A stretch of DNA of 64,000 bases from Nitrospina sp052156635. GTDB taxonomy: Bacteria > Nitrospinota > Nitrospinia > Nitrospinales > Nitrospinaceae. Shown piece after piece: positions 54,795 to 63,379 of this stretch. The notes beneath the pieces were generated by a model. The model worked only from the letters and a program-made list of their open reading frames with translations. It was not told the DNA's origin and did not search any database. Made by a program: the position numbers and the translations under genes. How positions within the stretch are numbered: position 1 is the stretch's first letter; every line of letters begins with the position of its first letter. Location: positions 806,001 through 870,000 of the forward strand of contig NZ_JBQKUO010000001.1 in assembly GCF_052156635.1 (NCBI RefSeq), read 5' to 3'.

Positions 54795-56236
54795 TGGCAA
54801 AGGACTGGTTGAAAGGGGTGAAGTCGGCCTACGACACGGTCATTATAGGAAGCGGACTGGCGGGGCTCACCGCCGCCAACATGCTGGCCCGGTTCGGGCA
54901 CCGGGTGCTGGTGCTGGAGCACCACTACAACCTGGGAGGGCTGGCCACCTGGTTCAAACGGAAGGGCGGCCACATCATGGACATCTCCCTCCACGGCTTC
55001 CCCATCGGCATGATCAAGACCTGCCGCAAATACTGGTCGAAAGAAATCGCCGACTCCATCATCCGCCTGCGCAACATCCGCTTCGACAACCCCCAGTTCG
55101 CCTTCGGCACCACCTTCGACAAGGATGACTTCACCGACCTGATGCGCGAACGCTTCGGCATCCTCAAGGAAACCATCGACGAATTTTTTGAGACCGTTCG
55201 GGCGATGAATTTCTACGACGACGTGAAGATGACCACGCGCGAACTGTTCGAAAAGTTCTTTCCCGGCCGGACCGACGTGCACCGCCTGCTGATGGAACCG
55301 ATCACCTACGCCAACGGGTCCACGCTGGACGACCCCGCCATCACTTACGGCATCGTGTTCTCCAACTTCATGGACAAGGGCGTCTACACCTTTCAGGGCG
55401 GCACGAATGAGCTGATCCGCAAAATGAAAAAGGAACTGCAAAAAAACGGCGTGGACATCCGCACCCACTGCCTCGTCGAAAAAGTGCTGGTGGAGGACAA
55501 GCAGGTGACCGGCGTGCGCGTGAACGGACGCGAGATCCCCGCCAAGGCGGTGCTTTCCAACAGCAACATCCTGAACACCATCGAAAAGCTGACCGGCAAA
55601 GAGCATTTTTCCGAGGAGTTCATCCAGGAAGTGCGCGACGTGCGCCTCAACGACAGCAGTTGCCAGGTGTACATCGGCATCAAAAAGGGCGAGAAGATCG
55701 ACAACGTGGGCGACCTGCTGTTCACTTCGCAGAAAGAGGAGTTCGATTCCGAGGAACTGCTCGACTTCCACACCACCAGCCGCACGTTTTCGTTTTACTA
55801 CCCGGAGATCCGCCCCGGCCACAACCAGTACTCCATTGTCGCCTCGACCAACGCCCGCTACAAGGACTGGGCATACCTGAGTGAAGAGGAATACCAGGCG
55901 AAAAAGGACGAGTTGATCGAACGCACGCTGGAGGCCCTGGAGCGTTACGTGCCCGGCGTGCGGAAGAAGATCGACCACGTGGAAGCGTCCACGCCGAAAA
56001 CGTTCAAGCGCTACACCACGCATCCCGGCGGCGTGTCGTTCGGCACCAAGTTCGAGGGATTGAAAGTCAGTCGCGAACTGCCCAACCAGATCGCCGGGCT
56101 GTTTCACGCGGGATCGGTGGGCATCATCATGTCCGGCTGGCTGGGCGCCGCCAACTATGGCGTCATCGTCGCCAACGAGGTGGACAAGTTCGTTTCGTCC
56201 CTCAGCAAGGCGAAACTCGAAACAGTCAACGCCTGA
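54794..56236 (+). CDS. CrtI-like FAD-dependent desaturase/isomerase 2
   Basis: A 480-aa flavoprotein of the same superfamily as its neighbour but clearly divergent. FAD loop: YDTVIIGSGLAGLTAANMLA; then LVLEHHYNLGGLATWFKRKG. The centre has PITYANGSTLDDPAITYGIV and TFQGGTNELIRKMKKELQ. It ends FHAGSVGIIMSGWLGAANYG. Having two non-identical CrtI-type enzymes in a fatty-acid cluster suggests successive dehydrogenations or an isomerisation plus reduction. Translationally coupled to the preceding gene. Confidence 0.85.
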   Translation: MAKDWLKGVKSAYDTVIIGSGLAGLTAANMLARFGHRVLVLEHHYNLGGLATWFKRKGGHIMDISLHGFPIGMIKTCRKYWSKEIADSIIRLRNIRFDNPQFAFGTTFDKDDFTDLMRERFGILKETIDEFFETVRAMNFYDDVKMTTRELFEKFFPGRTDVHRLLMEPITYANGSTLDDPAITYGIVFSNFMDKGVYTFQGGTNELIRKMKKELQKNGVDIRTHCLVEKVLVEDKQVTGVRVNGREIPAKAVLSNSNILNTIEKLTGKEHFSEEFIQEVRDVRLNDSSCQVYIGIKKGEKIDNVGDLLFTSQKEEFDSEELLDFHTTSRTFSFYYPEIRPGHNQYSIVASTNARYKDWAYLSEEEYQAKKDELIERTLEALERYVPGVRKKIDHVEASTPKTFKRYTTHPGGVSFGTKFEGLKVSRELPNQIAGLFHAGSVGIIMSGWLGAANYGVIVANEVDKFVSSLSKAKLETVNA

Positions 56237-56295
56237 CAGTCGGGCCTCCGGCAGACGTGGCACAAAGCCGGCGTACCCTCTCTCCAACCGACTCC

Positions 56296-57039
56296 ATGCA
56301 ATTCGATTTCACAGACCAGACGGTGATCGTGACCGGCGGCACCCGTGGTATCGGGCGCGGCATCGGCGAAGCTTTCCTGAAAGCCGGGGCCACCGTCGTC
56401 GCCACCTACCTGTCCAACCGGGACGCCGCAAAACAGTTCCAGAAAGACCATGCCGATGCGGGAGACCGCCTGCACGTCATGCAGTGCGACGTCACCAACC
56501 TGGAAAACGTCGAGGCGTTTTACAAATACGTGACGGAAACACTCGGCACGTTTCATGTGCTGGTCAACAATTCCGGCATCCGCCGCGACGCCATCGTCGG
56601 CATGATGACCGAGGAGGACTGGCGCGACGTGGTGGATACCAACCTCACCGGCACCTTCACCATGAGCAAGCTCGCGGTGCAGAACCTGTCGCGCAAACGC
56701 TACGGGCGCATCATCAACATCACCTCGCCCATCGGCAAGTTCGGGTTCGCCGGGCAGGCCAACTACGCCGCCACCAAGGCCGGGCAGGTGGCCTTCACCA
56801 AATCGCTGTCAAAGGAAGTGGCCAGCCGAAAGATCACCGTCAACTGTGTGTCGCCGGGGTTCATCGACACCGATTTCATCGCCGACCTGCCGGATGAACA
56901 GAAACAGCAGTACCTCGAACAGGTGCCGCTGAAGCGGTTCGGCACCGTGGAGGACGTCGCCCACTGCGTGCTATTCCTCGCCAGCCGCGACGCCGCTTAC
57001 ATCACCGGCGCCGTGCTCGAAGTGACCGGCGGATTGTAA
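56296..57039 (+). CDS. FabG-like beta-ketoacyl-ACP reductase (SDR)
   Basis: A 247-aa short-chain dehydrogenase: cofactor loop VIVTGGTRGIGRGIGEAF, LVNNSGIRRDAIVGMM, catalytic Ser region INITSPIGKFG and Tyr/Lys in NYAATKAGQVAF, and VSPGFIDTDFIADLP. These are FabG features. It is 59 bases after the second CrtI-like gene. It supplies the keto-reduction step of the cluster. The ATG at 56296 is preferred over the upstream GTG at 56257. Confidence 0.92.
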   Translation: MQFDFTDQTVIVTGGTRGIGRGIGEAFLKAGATVVATYLSNRDAAKQFQKDHADAGDRLHVMQCDVTNLENVEAFYKYVTETLGTFHVLVNNSGIRRDAIVGMMTEEDWRDVVDTNLTGTFTMSKLAVQNLSRKRYGRIINITSPIGKFGFAGQANYAATKAGQVAFTKSLSKEVASRKITVNCVSPGFIDTDFIADLPDEQKQQYLEQVPLKRFGTVEDVAHCVLFLASRDAAYITGAVLEVTGGL

Positions 57040-57127
57040 CCAGGCCACGCTGGGAGGAAACGTGGCCCACTGCATCCAGTTGCTTGTGGTCAACGCGCCG
57101 CGAGCGAACGAGGGTGTGTGGGAGGCC

Positions 57128-57212
57128 GATGCGCACCCCCTTCTCCGAAGGGGGCTGGGGGGCTTTTTCCTTAAGTTGTTTTTCTGAGGAGCGGAACGCG
57201 ACGAAGGATCAA
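57128..57212. repeat. Half copy of the composite intergenic repeat, inside the lipid cluster
   Basis: CCCCCTTCTCCGAAGGGGG followed by a G-rich CTTTTTCCTT tail, then TGAGGAGCGGAACGCGACGA. This matches, inverted, the blocks at 7170-7205 and 7083-7104. It lies in the 189-base gap between the reductase and dehydratase genes, the only wide gap in the cluster. Confidence 0.7.
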
Positions 57213-57228
57213 TTTGAGTGGAAAATTT

Positions 57229-57657
57229 ATGAACGACGAAATCTTAAACACCATCCCGCACCGGCCACCGTTCCTGTTCGTCGATGAAATCGTCGAGCAG
57301 ACGGACACCCGCATCCACACACGCAAGACCATTAATGCCGACGAGCCGTTCTTCAAAGGCCATTACCCGGACTTTCCCATCATGCCGGGCGTGCTCATCT
57401 GCGAATGCGTGTTCCAGGCGGGGGCGTTGTTGATGGCCAAAAAACTGGGCACCGAGGAAGGCAAGGTGCCGGTGCTGACGCGCATTCAGAACGTGAAATT
57501 CAAGCAGCCCGTATATCCCGACAGCGTGCTCGACATCCGTGTCGAGTACGGCGAGAGTGTCGGCCCGGCGCATTACATGAAAGGCAAGGCCGAAGTGAAC
57601 GGGAAGACCGCGGTGTCGGTCGAGTTCACCGCCATGCTCATGGAGGAACAGCGGTGA
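57229..57657 (+). CDS. FabZ-like 3-hydroxyacyl-ACP dehydratase
   Basis: A 142-aa hot-dog-fold dehydratase: ILNTIPHRPPFLFVDEIVEQ, the catalytic His in FFKGHYPDFPIMPGVLICE and the catalytic acid in the helix CECVFQAGALLM, then NVKFKQPVYPDSVLDI. Length matches FabZ. The ATG at 57229 is chosen; a TTG at 57214 would add five residues. Its stop overlaps the next start (GTGA). It removes water from the hydroxyacyl intermediate of this cluster. Confidence 0.92.
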   Translation: MNDEILNTIPHRPPFLFVDEIVEQTDTRIHTRKTINADEPFFKGHYPDFPIMPGVLICECVFQAGALLMAKKLGTEEGKVPVLTRIQNVKFKQPVYPDSVLDIRVEYGESVGPAHYMKGKAEVNGKTAVSVEFTAMLMEEQR

Positions 57658-58463
57658 GTTTCCTCAACCTCGAAGGCAAGAGCATCCTCGTCACCGGCGT
57701 CGCCAACAAGAAGAGCGTCGCCTGCCACATCGGCAAAACGCTGGAGGCTGAGGGCGCGAAAGTTATTTACAGCGTGCGCTCGGAGGACCGCAAGGCCAGT
57801 TTAAAAAAACTGCTCGACCCGGCACCGATGTTCGTCTGCGATGTGGAGGACGAGGCGCAGATCGACCGCCTGCGCGACGACGTTTCCAGAACAACGGACA
57901 CCTTGCACGGCCTCGTGCATTCCATCGCCTTCGCCAATTTTGAAGATGGACTCAAACCGTTTCACGAAACGGCAAAGCGCGATTTCCTGCAGTGCGTGGA
58001 CATTTCCTGCTACTCACTCATCCGCCTTTCGAACGCGTTCAAGGATTTGTTCGCAAAAGACGCGTCGGTGGTGACGGTGGGCATCTCCACCACGCGCATG
58101 GCGGCGGAAAACTACGGCTACATGGGACCCGCCAAGGCGGCGCTCGATTCCTCGCTCGCCTTCCTCGCCAAGTCGTTCAGCGCGTTTTCTCAGGTGCGGT
58201 TCAATTCGGTGAACGCGGGCCTGCTCAAGACTTCCGCTTCGGCGGGCATCCCGGGCTACCTCGACTCGTACATGCACGCCGAGCAGTTGACGCTCCGCAA
58301 GAAAGCCTTGCAGACGCAGGAAGTGGCGAACACCGCCGTGTTTCTGCTCAGCGAACGGGCCAGCGGCATCAACGCGCAGGGCATCGTGCTCGATGCGGGT
58401 ATGAGCATCAACTACTTCGACAAGGACATCGTCCGCCGCGCCCAAAGGCCTGACGCGGAATAA
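57654..58463 (+). CDS. FabI-like enoyl-ACP reductase
   Basis: A 269-aa short-chain reductase of the FabI type: EGKSILVTGVANKKSVACHI (FabI-style loop with N-x-x-S), GLVHSIAFANFED, Tyr/Lys in ENYGYMGPAKAALDSSL (Tyr-x6-Lys), RFNSVNAGLLKTSASAGIPG and GQGIVLDAG-like end NAQGIVLDAGMSI. GTG start coupled to the dehydratase stop. It completes a full reductive elongation cycle, so the cluster can build a saturated chain and the CrtI-like enzymes may then reintroduce unsaturation. Confidence 0.88.
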   Translation: MSFLNLEGKSILVTGVANKKSVACHIGKTLEAEGAKVIYSVRSEDRKASLKKLLDPAPMFVCDVEDEAQIDRLRDDVSRTTDTLHGLVHSIAFANFEDGLKPFHETAKRDFLQCVDISCYSLIRLSNAFKDLFAKDASVVTVGISTTRMAAENYGYMGPAKAALDSSLAFLAKSFSAFSQVRFNSVNAGLLKTSASAGIPGYLDSYMHAEQLTLRKKALQTQEVANTAVFLLSERASGINAQGIVLDAGMSINYFDKDIVRRAQRPDAE

Positions 58464-58658
58464 CCGGGCACCTTTCCGGGAAATTCACCTGCCTTTCTTC
58501 CCGGCACCTTTCTCTCATTGAAAACAGTCGAATCCACCTCAATCAAAAGCCCCCACATTTCCTGAACCAAAGTGGCGTGCCGGGGTTTTTATTTTCGGGC
58601 AGGGGCCTATATTTAATAATAGAGCATCCTCGATAAAAACTTTGAGGCGGGACGGGTC

Positions 58659-59147
58659 ATGGATATCGCAAGCCAGGAACTTCTTGAAGTGTCAACGGAA
58701 TTGGAAGAGAAGGTGCAGGAGTTATACCGCAACGTCGCCGGGCGCATTGATGACCCGGTGGTTAAGAATTATTTATTGCTGATGGCCCGGGATGAAGCTC
58801 ATCATGAAAAGCATTTTGAAGACATGCTGGGCACAGAGGAAAGTCGGCATTGCGCCTGGAACCACAGCCCGAAGTTGCGCGAACTGATTGACACGCAGAT
58901 TCAAAAAAAACTGTTTCCAATGGTGGACCACATGCTTGATCGCATGCACGATTCCGTGGATATCCCAAAAGCACTGGAGGTCTGCCTGAAATGCGAGGAG
59001 ATGTCCGTCGAATTCTATGGACTGATGCGGGCAAGTTGTGAGGATGTGGAAACCAAGTCGGTTTTGATTGAGCTGGAAAGCGAAGAGAAGTCGCACCGCG
59101 ACTTCATCCGGGCCCTGCTTCAGCACTGGGAAGAAAGGTTTGGTTGA
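58659..59147 (+). CDS. Ferritin-like (rubrerythrin-type) diiron protein
   Basis: A 162-aa four-helix protein. Metal-ligand patterns occur in four helices: ELEEKVQELYRNVAG, ARDEAHHEKHFEDML (ExxH), LKCEEMSVEFYGLM and LESEEKSHRDFIRAL (ExxH). There is no rubredoxin-type tail. Diiron proteins of this kind take part in peroxide or oxygen handling or iron storage. GAGGCGGG precedes the ATG. It stands alone, convergent with the radical SAM gene. Confidence 0.8.
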   Translation: MDIASQELLEVSTELEEKVQELYRNVAGRIDDPVVKNYLLLMARDEAHHEKHFEDMLGTEESRHCAWNHSPKLRELIDTQIQKKLFPMVDHMLDRMHDSVDIPKALEVCLKCEEMSVEFYGLMRASCEDVETKSVLIELESEEKSHRDFIRALLQHWEERFG

Positions 59148-59180
59148 AACGATGATACCAACCGGCCGTCTCCTGTCTCT

Positions 59181-60254
59181 TTAAAACAGTTTGGCCTGCC
59201 GGTCGGTGGGATCGCGGAAGTGGTCGGTGGCCAGTTTCGGTCCGCCTGCCGCAAACCCCGCCTGTTTGCGAGCGAGCGAAAACATCTGTTTGATCTGCTC
59301 CGCGTACACCCCTTCCCCTTTCATGCGTGCGCCGAAGCGCGTCTCGTTCAATTCTCCACCGCGCACTTCGCGGATGCGGTTCAACACTTTTCCCGCCTGC
59401 GTCGGCACGTGCGTCTCCAGCCATTCGCGGAACAGGTCTTTCAATCCATACGGCAGACGCAGCACCTGGTATCCCGCAAACTGCGCGCCCGCGTCTTTCG
59501 CCGCCTTGAGCAAGGCGGGGATTTCATGGTCCGTGAGACCGGGAATGATGGGTGCCGCAAGCACACCAACGGGCACGCCCGCCTCGGTCAACGCACGCAC
59601 GGCATCGAGCCGCTTCTCCGGCGTCGAGGCACGCGGCTCCAGCTTGCGCGCCAGGTCCGCGTCGAGTGTGGTGATGGAAAGATACACCGCGGCGCAGTTG
59701 AACGCTGCAAGCTCCGACAATACGTCGATGTCGCGTGTCACGAGCTCGTTTTTGGTGATGATGGCGATGGGGTTGCGGAAATCGAGCGCCACTTCCAGGC
59801 AGGCGCGGGTGAGGCCCAGTTTACGCTCGACGGGTTGATACGCGTCAGTGACGCCGGAGACGGCGACCACTTGCGGGGTCCAGCTTTTTCTGGAAAGGGC
59901 CTGCCGGAACAGTTCCGGCGCGCTTGGCTTGACGAGGATCTTGCTTTCAAAATCGATTCCTGCCGACAGCTCGAAATACTCGTGGGTCGGCCGCGCGTAA
60001 CAGTAGGCGCACCCGTGCTCGCACCCGCGGTAGGGATTGAGGCTGGTATCGAAAGGAATGTCCGGGCTGTCATTCGACGACAGGATCGACTTCGAGATGT
60101 CCTGCCAGAACTCGGTGTCCTTGCCCGGGCCCTGGGGATCGTCCAGCCAGTCCTCGGCCGTGGACCGGTCGAGGGGCTTGAACCGGTTCGCGGGGTTGCT
60201 CCCCGCTCCCCGGCCCGTTGCCTGTTTCGCGGACGATCCTTGTTGTGGTTTCAT
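59181..60254 (-). CDS. PA0069-family radical SAM protein (SplB-like)
   Basis: A 357-aa radical SAM protein. The cluster motif CEHGCAYCYARPTHEYFEL (Cx3Cx2C) is at ~78-85, preceded by FDTSLNPYRG. Later blocks are VVAVSGVTDAYQPVERKLGL, NPIAIITKNELVTRD and VGVLAAPIIPGLTDHEI, which are characteristic of the PA0069/spore-photoproduct-lyase-like group. Its substrate is unknown; a nucleic-acid repair or modification role is often suggested for the family. Last of the minus-strand run from pheS, 19 bases after the trihaem cytochrome. Confidence 0.85.
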   Translation of the reverse strand: MKPQQGSSAKQATGRGAGSNPANRFKPLDRSTAEDWLDDPQGPGKDTEFWQDISKSILSSNDSPDIPFDTSLNPYRGCEHGCAYCYARPTHEYFELSAGIDFESKILVKPSAPELFRQALSRKSWTPQVVAVSGVTDAYQPVERKLGLTRACLEVALDFRNPIAIITKNELVTRDIDVLSELAAFNCAAVYLSITTLDADLARKLEPRASTPEKRLDAVRALTEAGVPVGVLAAPIIPGLTDHEIPALLKAAKDAGAQFAGYQVLRLPYGLKDLFREWLETHVPTQAGKVLNRIREVRGGELNETRFGARMKGEGVYAEQIKQMFSLARKQAGFAAGGPKLATDHFRDPTDRQAKLF

Positions 60255-60273
60255 TCCATTCCGTCACGCCCCA

Positions 60274-61137
60274 TCAATGCTTGTGCGTGCCCTTTTCCCA
60301 GTATTCCTGGATCATCGCCCAAGCGCGGTGGGTGAGATGGCACTTCTTGCACCCTTCCTTGCCGATGATACCGACGCTTTTCCAGAACTCGCCGGGATTC
60401 GGCTTGTCCTGCATCAACGTGTCGCGCATGTCGTCGAAGGCCTTGTTGACCTCGTCGCCGACAAAGAACTGTTTCACCGCGTCGGTGGTGTGGCACTTCG
60501 AGCAGGTGGATTTCAATTCCATGAAGCGCTGTTTGAATCCGCGCACCGCCTTGGCCGATCGATCGTACTGCCCCTCTTTGAAGTTGGTGGTGACGGCGTT
60601 GAACGAGCCGGAAATCTTGTGCATGAACTTGCCATAGGGCAGCTCTTCCTCGGTGACCGGATCGGTGATCTTTATTTTATCCACGTGCGGCCAGTGGAAA
60701 TGCGCCCATACGGAGACGTAGTTGTCCGCGTGGCATTTGCCGCAGGTCTTGGCGACCCCGCCGGAGGCCTCGCCGATTTTTTTGGCATCGCGGGTCGTGA
60801 CCGCCTGGGCGAAATTGTGCGCCGCCTTGAGGTCGAAATACTCCTCCCATTCCGGAACCAGCTTCGATGTGTCCTCGTAGGCTTTCACGAAATCGGCCGC
60901 ACGCTGTTCCGCGTTTTCCCAATCCTGCTCCGCTATGTTGGTGAACACCCCACCGAAATTCCCGGACAGGGCGTGCATCTGCTGGATCCACTTCGGTTCC
61001 TTGGATTGAGGCGGGTAGAGTTTTTTGAGGGAGTCCGGCGGCGGTTTCACCACCAGGTCCTTGGCCAGAACGGGCGCAGCCGCCCACAACAGCAGTGCAA
61101 CGAAAACAAAGGCGGAGAATTGGAAAAGACGGATCAT
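60274..61137 (-). CDS. Periplasmic trihaem c-type cytochrome
   Basis: A 287-aa exported protein: signal FVFVALLLWAAAPVLA. Three CxxCH haem sites occur: TCGKCHADNY (~132), TCSKCHTTDAV (~213) and GCKKCHLTHRAW (~265). The helical region between the first two (KIGEASGGVAKTCGKCHA and FKQRFMELKSTCSKCHT) recalls the cytochrome c' layout, where a helix precedes a C-terminal haem site, possibly duplicated. It probably exchanges electrons with the adjacent pentahaem protein. 82 bases lie between the two genes. Confidence 0.85.
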   Translation of the reverse strand: MIRLFQFSAFVFVALLLWAAAPVLAKDLVVKPPPDSLKKLYPPQSKEPKWIQQMHALSGNFGGVFTNIAEQDWENAEQRAADFVKAYEDTSKLVPEWEEYFDLKAAHNFAQAVTTRDAKKIGEASGGVAKTCGKCHADNYVSVWAHFHWPHVDKIKITDPVTEEELPYGKFMHKISGSFNAVTTNFKEGQYDRSAKAVRGFKQRFMELKSTCSKCHTTDAVKQFFVGDEVNKAFDDMRDTLMQDKPNPGEFWKSVGIIGKEGCKKCHLTHRAWAMIQEYWEKGTHKH

Positions 61138-61219
61138 GAAGCCCTCCCGGTTTGGGGTGATCGTAAAATACGATTGAGACTTCCATTATACCTAAACCGA
61201 ACCGAGGGAAAGCAAGGGC

Positions 61220-62197
61220 TTATCTTGAGAAATGCACGCGTTTCACGTCGGTTTTTTCCTTGGACCAGGCGGGCGTGTACTGGATGAGAAGCTCGGCGCG
61301 GTGCACGTCATTTCCCGCCAAGTAGCGGTATTGCACGGGTTTTCTGTAAGGCAGGGCGGTTTCCTGTTGCGGCGCCAGGATTTCCTTGTACTCGTCGATG
61401 GCCTTCCCCGCTTCGTCAAAAAAAGTGGTGTACAGGTACATACGCGGGTCGCCGTTGTCCGCCGTCGGCACCCAGTGCGGCACGTTGAGGTTGGTGAGTT
61501 CCAGTTCGAACACGCGCTTGCCGAACGAACCGGTCACCGCAATCTCCACCTCGGTGATTTCCCGTTTTGGAAAACTGTGATCGGCGACTTCGCGTTTGGC
61601 GTGCAGCAGGCTTTTCGGAAAGCTTTGGGTGAGGCGCGCCAGTTTGCGCTGCATGTGGCAGGACTGGCAGGTTTTGTCCGATCCCGTCGCCTGCCACTGC
61701 TTGTAGGTTTTTTCATGACACGATGAGCAAAACTTCGCGGTCCGGTAGGCATCGTCCTGTTTCGTCGGATGCGGCGGCGACAGGATGTCGTAAGGCCCAT
61801 GCATGGCGTCTTCCTTCACATGACAGGGCACGCAATAGATGCCATCGTCACGGTGCTTGAGGCGCGGTTGCGGTTTTTCTCCGGGGAACACGGTGATCGG
61901 GATGTGGCAGTTGAGGCATTTTTCCTTGGAATGGTTCTCCGACGCCTTGACGTAACCCTCGCTCACCCACGCCACCGAGTGACGGCTTTTCTTCCACGCT
62001 TCGAAAATATCTTTATGGCAATCGGCACACCGCTTCGCTTTGGGGTATTTCAACAGGTCCGGTTCGCGCACTTTCTGGATGAGGGAGTCCGGAATGAGGC
62101 CGGGGGTGATGTTGACGACGAAGTACACCGAGCACAGGGCGGCGAATCCCAACGCCCCGACGGCCAAAGCCCAGCGAAGCAGGCGGTAACGATCCAT
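61220..62197 (-). CDS. Membrane-anchored pentahaem c-type cytochrome
   Basis: A 325-aa protein with an N-terminal anchor (LLRWALAVGALGFAALCSVY). Five CxxCH sites follow between residues ~55 and 175: CADCH, CLNCH, CVPCH, CSSCH and CQSCH. The C-terminal ~130 residues have no haem and look beta-rich (FELELTNLNVPHWVPTADNG). The arrangement resembles tetrahaem/multihaem cytochromes of the c554 group fused to a beta domain. The start at 62197 has GGAGG 7 bases upstream; the frame to 62500 is a shadow of pheS. It lies directly downstream of pheS. Confidence 0.85.
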   Translation of the reverse strand: MDRYRLLRWALAVGALGFAALCSVYFVVNITPGLIPDSLIQKVREPDLLKYPKAKRCADCHKDIFEAWKKSRHSVAWVSEGYVKASENHSKEKCLNCHIPITVFPGEKPQPRLKHRDDGIYCVPCHVKEDAMHGPYDILSPPHPTKQDDAYRTAKFCSSCHEKTYKQWQATGSDKTCQSCHMQRKLARLTQSFPKSLLHAKREVADHSFPKREITEVEIAVTGSFGKRVFELELTNLNVPHWVPTADNGDPRMYLYTTFFDEAGKAIDEYKEILAPQQETALPYRKPVQYRYLAGNDVHRAELLIQYTPAWSKEKTDVKRVHFSR

Positions 62198-62246
62198 CGT
62201 ACGCCTCCAGTGGGTGAAGAGATGGAGAAAGGGAAACGGTTTCCGG

Positions 62247-63254
62247 TTAGAACTGTTGCAGGAACCGCAGGTCGTTTTCGAAGAACAGGCGGATGTCGTT
62301 GATGCCGTATTTGAGCATGGCGATGCGTTCCATACCGAGTCCGAAGGCGAAGCCCGTCCACTTTTCCGGATCGTAATCGACGAAGCCGAACACCGCCGGG
62401 TCCACCATGCCGCACCCGAGGATCTCGATCCATCCCGTGCGCGAGCAGACGCGGCAGCCGTCGCCGCCGCAGATGACGCACTGGATGTCCACTTCCGCAC
62501 TGGGAGAGGTGAACGGGAAAAAGCTGGGGCGGAAGCGCACCCCCGTATCGGGACCGAACACCTGGTGCACGAACAGGTTCATGACGCCCTTGAGATCGCT
62601 GAACGACACGCCCTCGTCCACCATCAATCCCTCGATCTGGTGGAACATCGGCGTGTGTGAGATGTCGGAATCGCAACGGTACACCTTGCCCGGCGCGATG
62701 ATGCGCACCGGCGGTTGCTGTTTTTCCATGACGTGGATCTGCACCGGCGAGGTGTGGGTGCGCAGAACGCGATCGCCGATATAGAAGGTGTCCTGCATGT
62801 CGCGCGCCGGATGATCTTGCGGAATATTGAGCGCTTCGAAATTGTAGTAGTCGGATTCGATCTCCGGCCCTTCGGCCACGTCGAAACCGAGGCTGACGAA
62901 GACGCGGGTGATTTCTTCCATCACCTGCATGACGGGATGGAGCGTGCCGATGGGTTCGCGCCGGCCGGGCAGGGTGGTGTCGAACGTTCCGGATTTTTTG
63001 CCGCCTCCGGACTGTTCGAGTTCGCCGGATTTTTCCTGGATGCGTTCTTCGACGTGGGTTTTGAGGTCGTTGATGTGTTTGCCGACGGCACGTTTTTCTT
63101 CCGGCGGCAGACCGCGCAGGTCTTTCAGGATGACGGTGACGTGCCCCTTTTTTCCAAGGTAGCGCGTGCGCAGGTCCTTGAGGTCGGCGGAAGTGGAGGC
63201 GGAGGCCAGGGCTTCTTCGAATTCCCGGCGGTGGTTGTCAATCTGATCGATCAT
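62247..63254 (-). CDS. pheS: Phenylalanyl-tRNA synthetase alpha subunit
   Basis: Catalytic subunit of the (alpha-beta)2 class II enzyme. The 335-aa product has an N-terminal coiled coil, PGRREPIGTLHPVMQVMEEI, the motif-2 region VYRCDSDISHTPMFHQIEG, FRPSFFPFTSPSAEVDIQ and the motif-3 end FAFGLGMERIAMLKYGINDI. Standard length. ATG at 63254; a TTG at 63263 would add three residues. rplT and rpmI lie upstream as usual, but the downstream gene is a cytochrome, not pheT. Confidence 0.97.
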   Translation of the reverse strand: MIDQIDNHRREFEEALASASTSADLKDLRTRYLGKKGHVTVILKDLRGLPPEEKRAVGKHINDLKTHVEERIQEKSGELEQSGGGKKSGTFDTTLPGRREPIGTLHPVMQVMEEITRVFVSLGFDVAEGPEIESDYYNFEALNIPQDHPARDMQDTFYIGDRVLRTHTSPVQIHVMEKQQPPVRIIAPGKVYRCDSDISHTPMFHQIEGLMVDEGVSFSDLKGVMNLFVHQVFGPDTGVRFRPSFFPFTSPSAEVDIQCVICGGDGCRVCSRTGWIEILGCGMVDPAVFGFVDYDPEKWTGFAFGLGMERIAMLKYGINDIRLFFENDLRFLQQF

Positions 63255-63379
63255 ACCAGGCAAGGTCTGGGGAAAACTGGCCCGGCTGGGCCGGGGGCAA
63301 ACAGGTTGTATTCCGATTGCACTGGGAAACCAAAACCCGCCCTTGGAACATCAGCCAGTTTCGTCTGGCCGCAGGCCGG

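Noticed and set aside
53385..56236. Carotenoid biosynthesis under CarH control
   Set aside because: The CrtI-like genes lie 24 kb from the CarH-like regulator and among fatty-acid-type genes. No phytoene synthase or cyclase is in the window.
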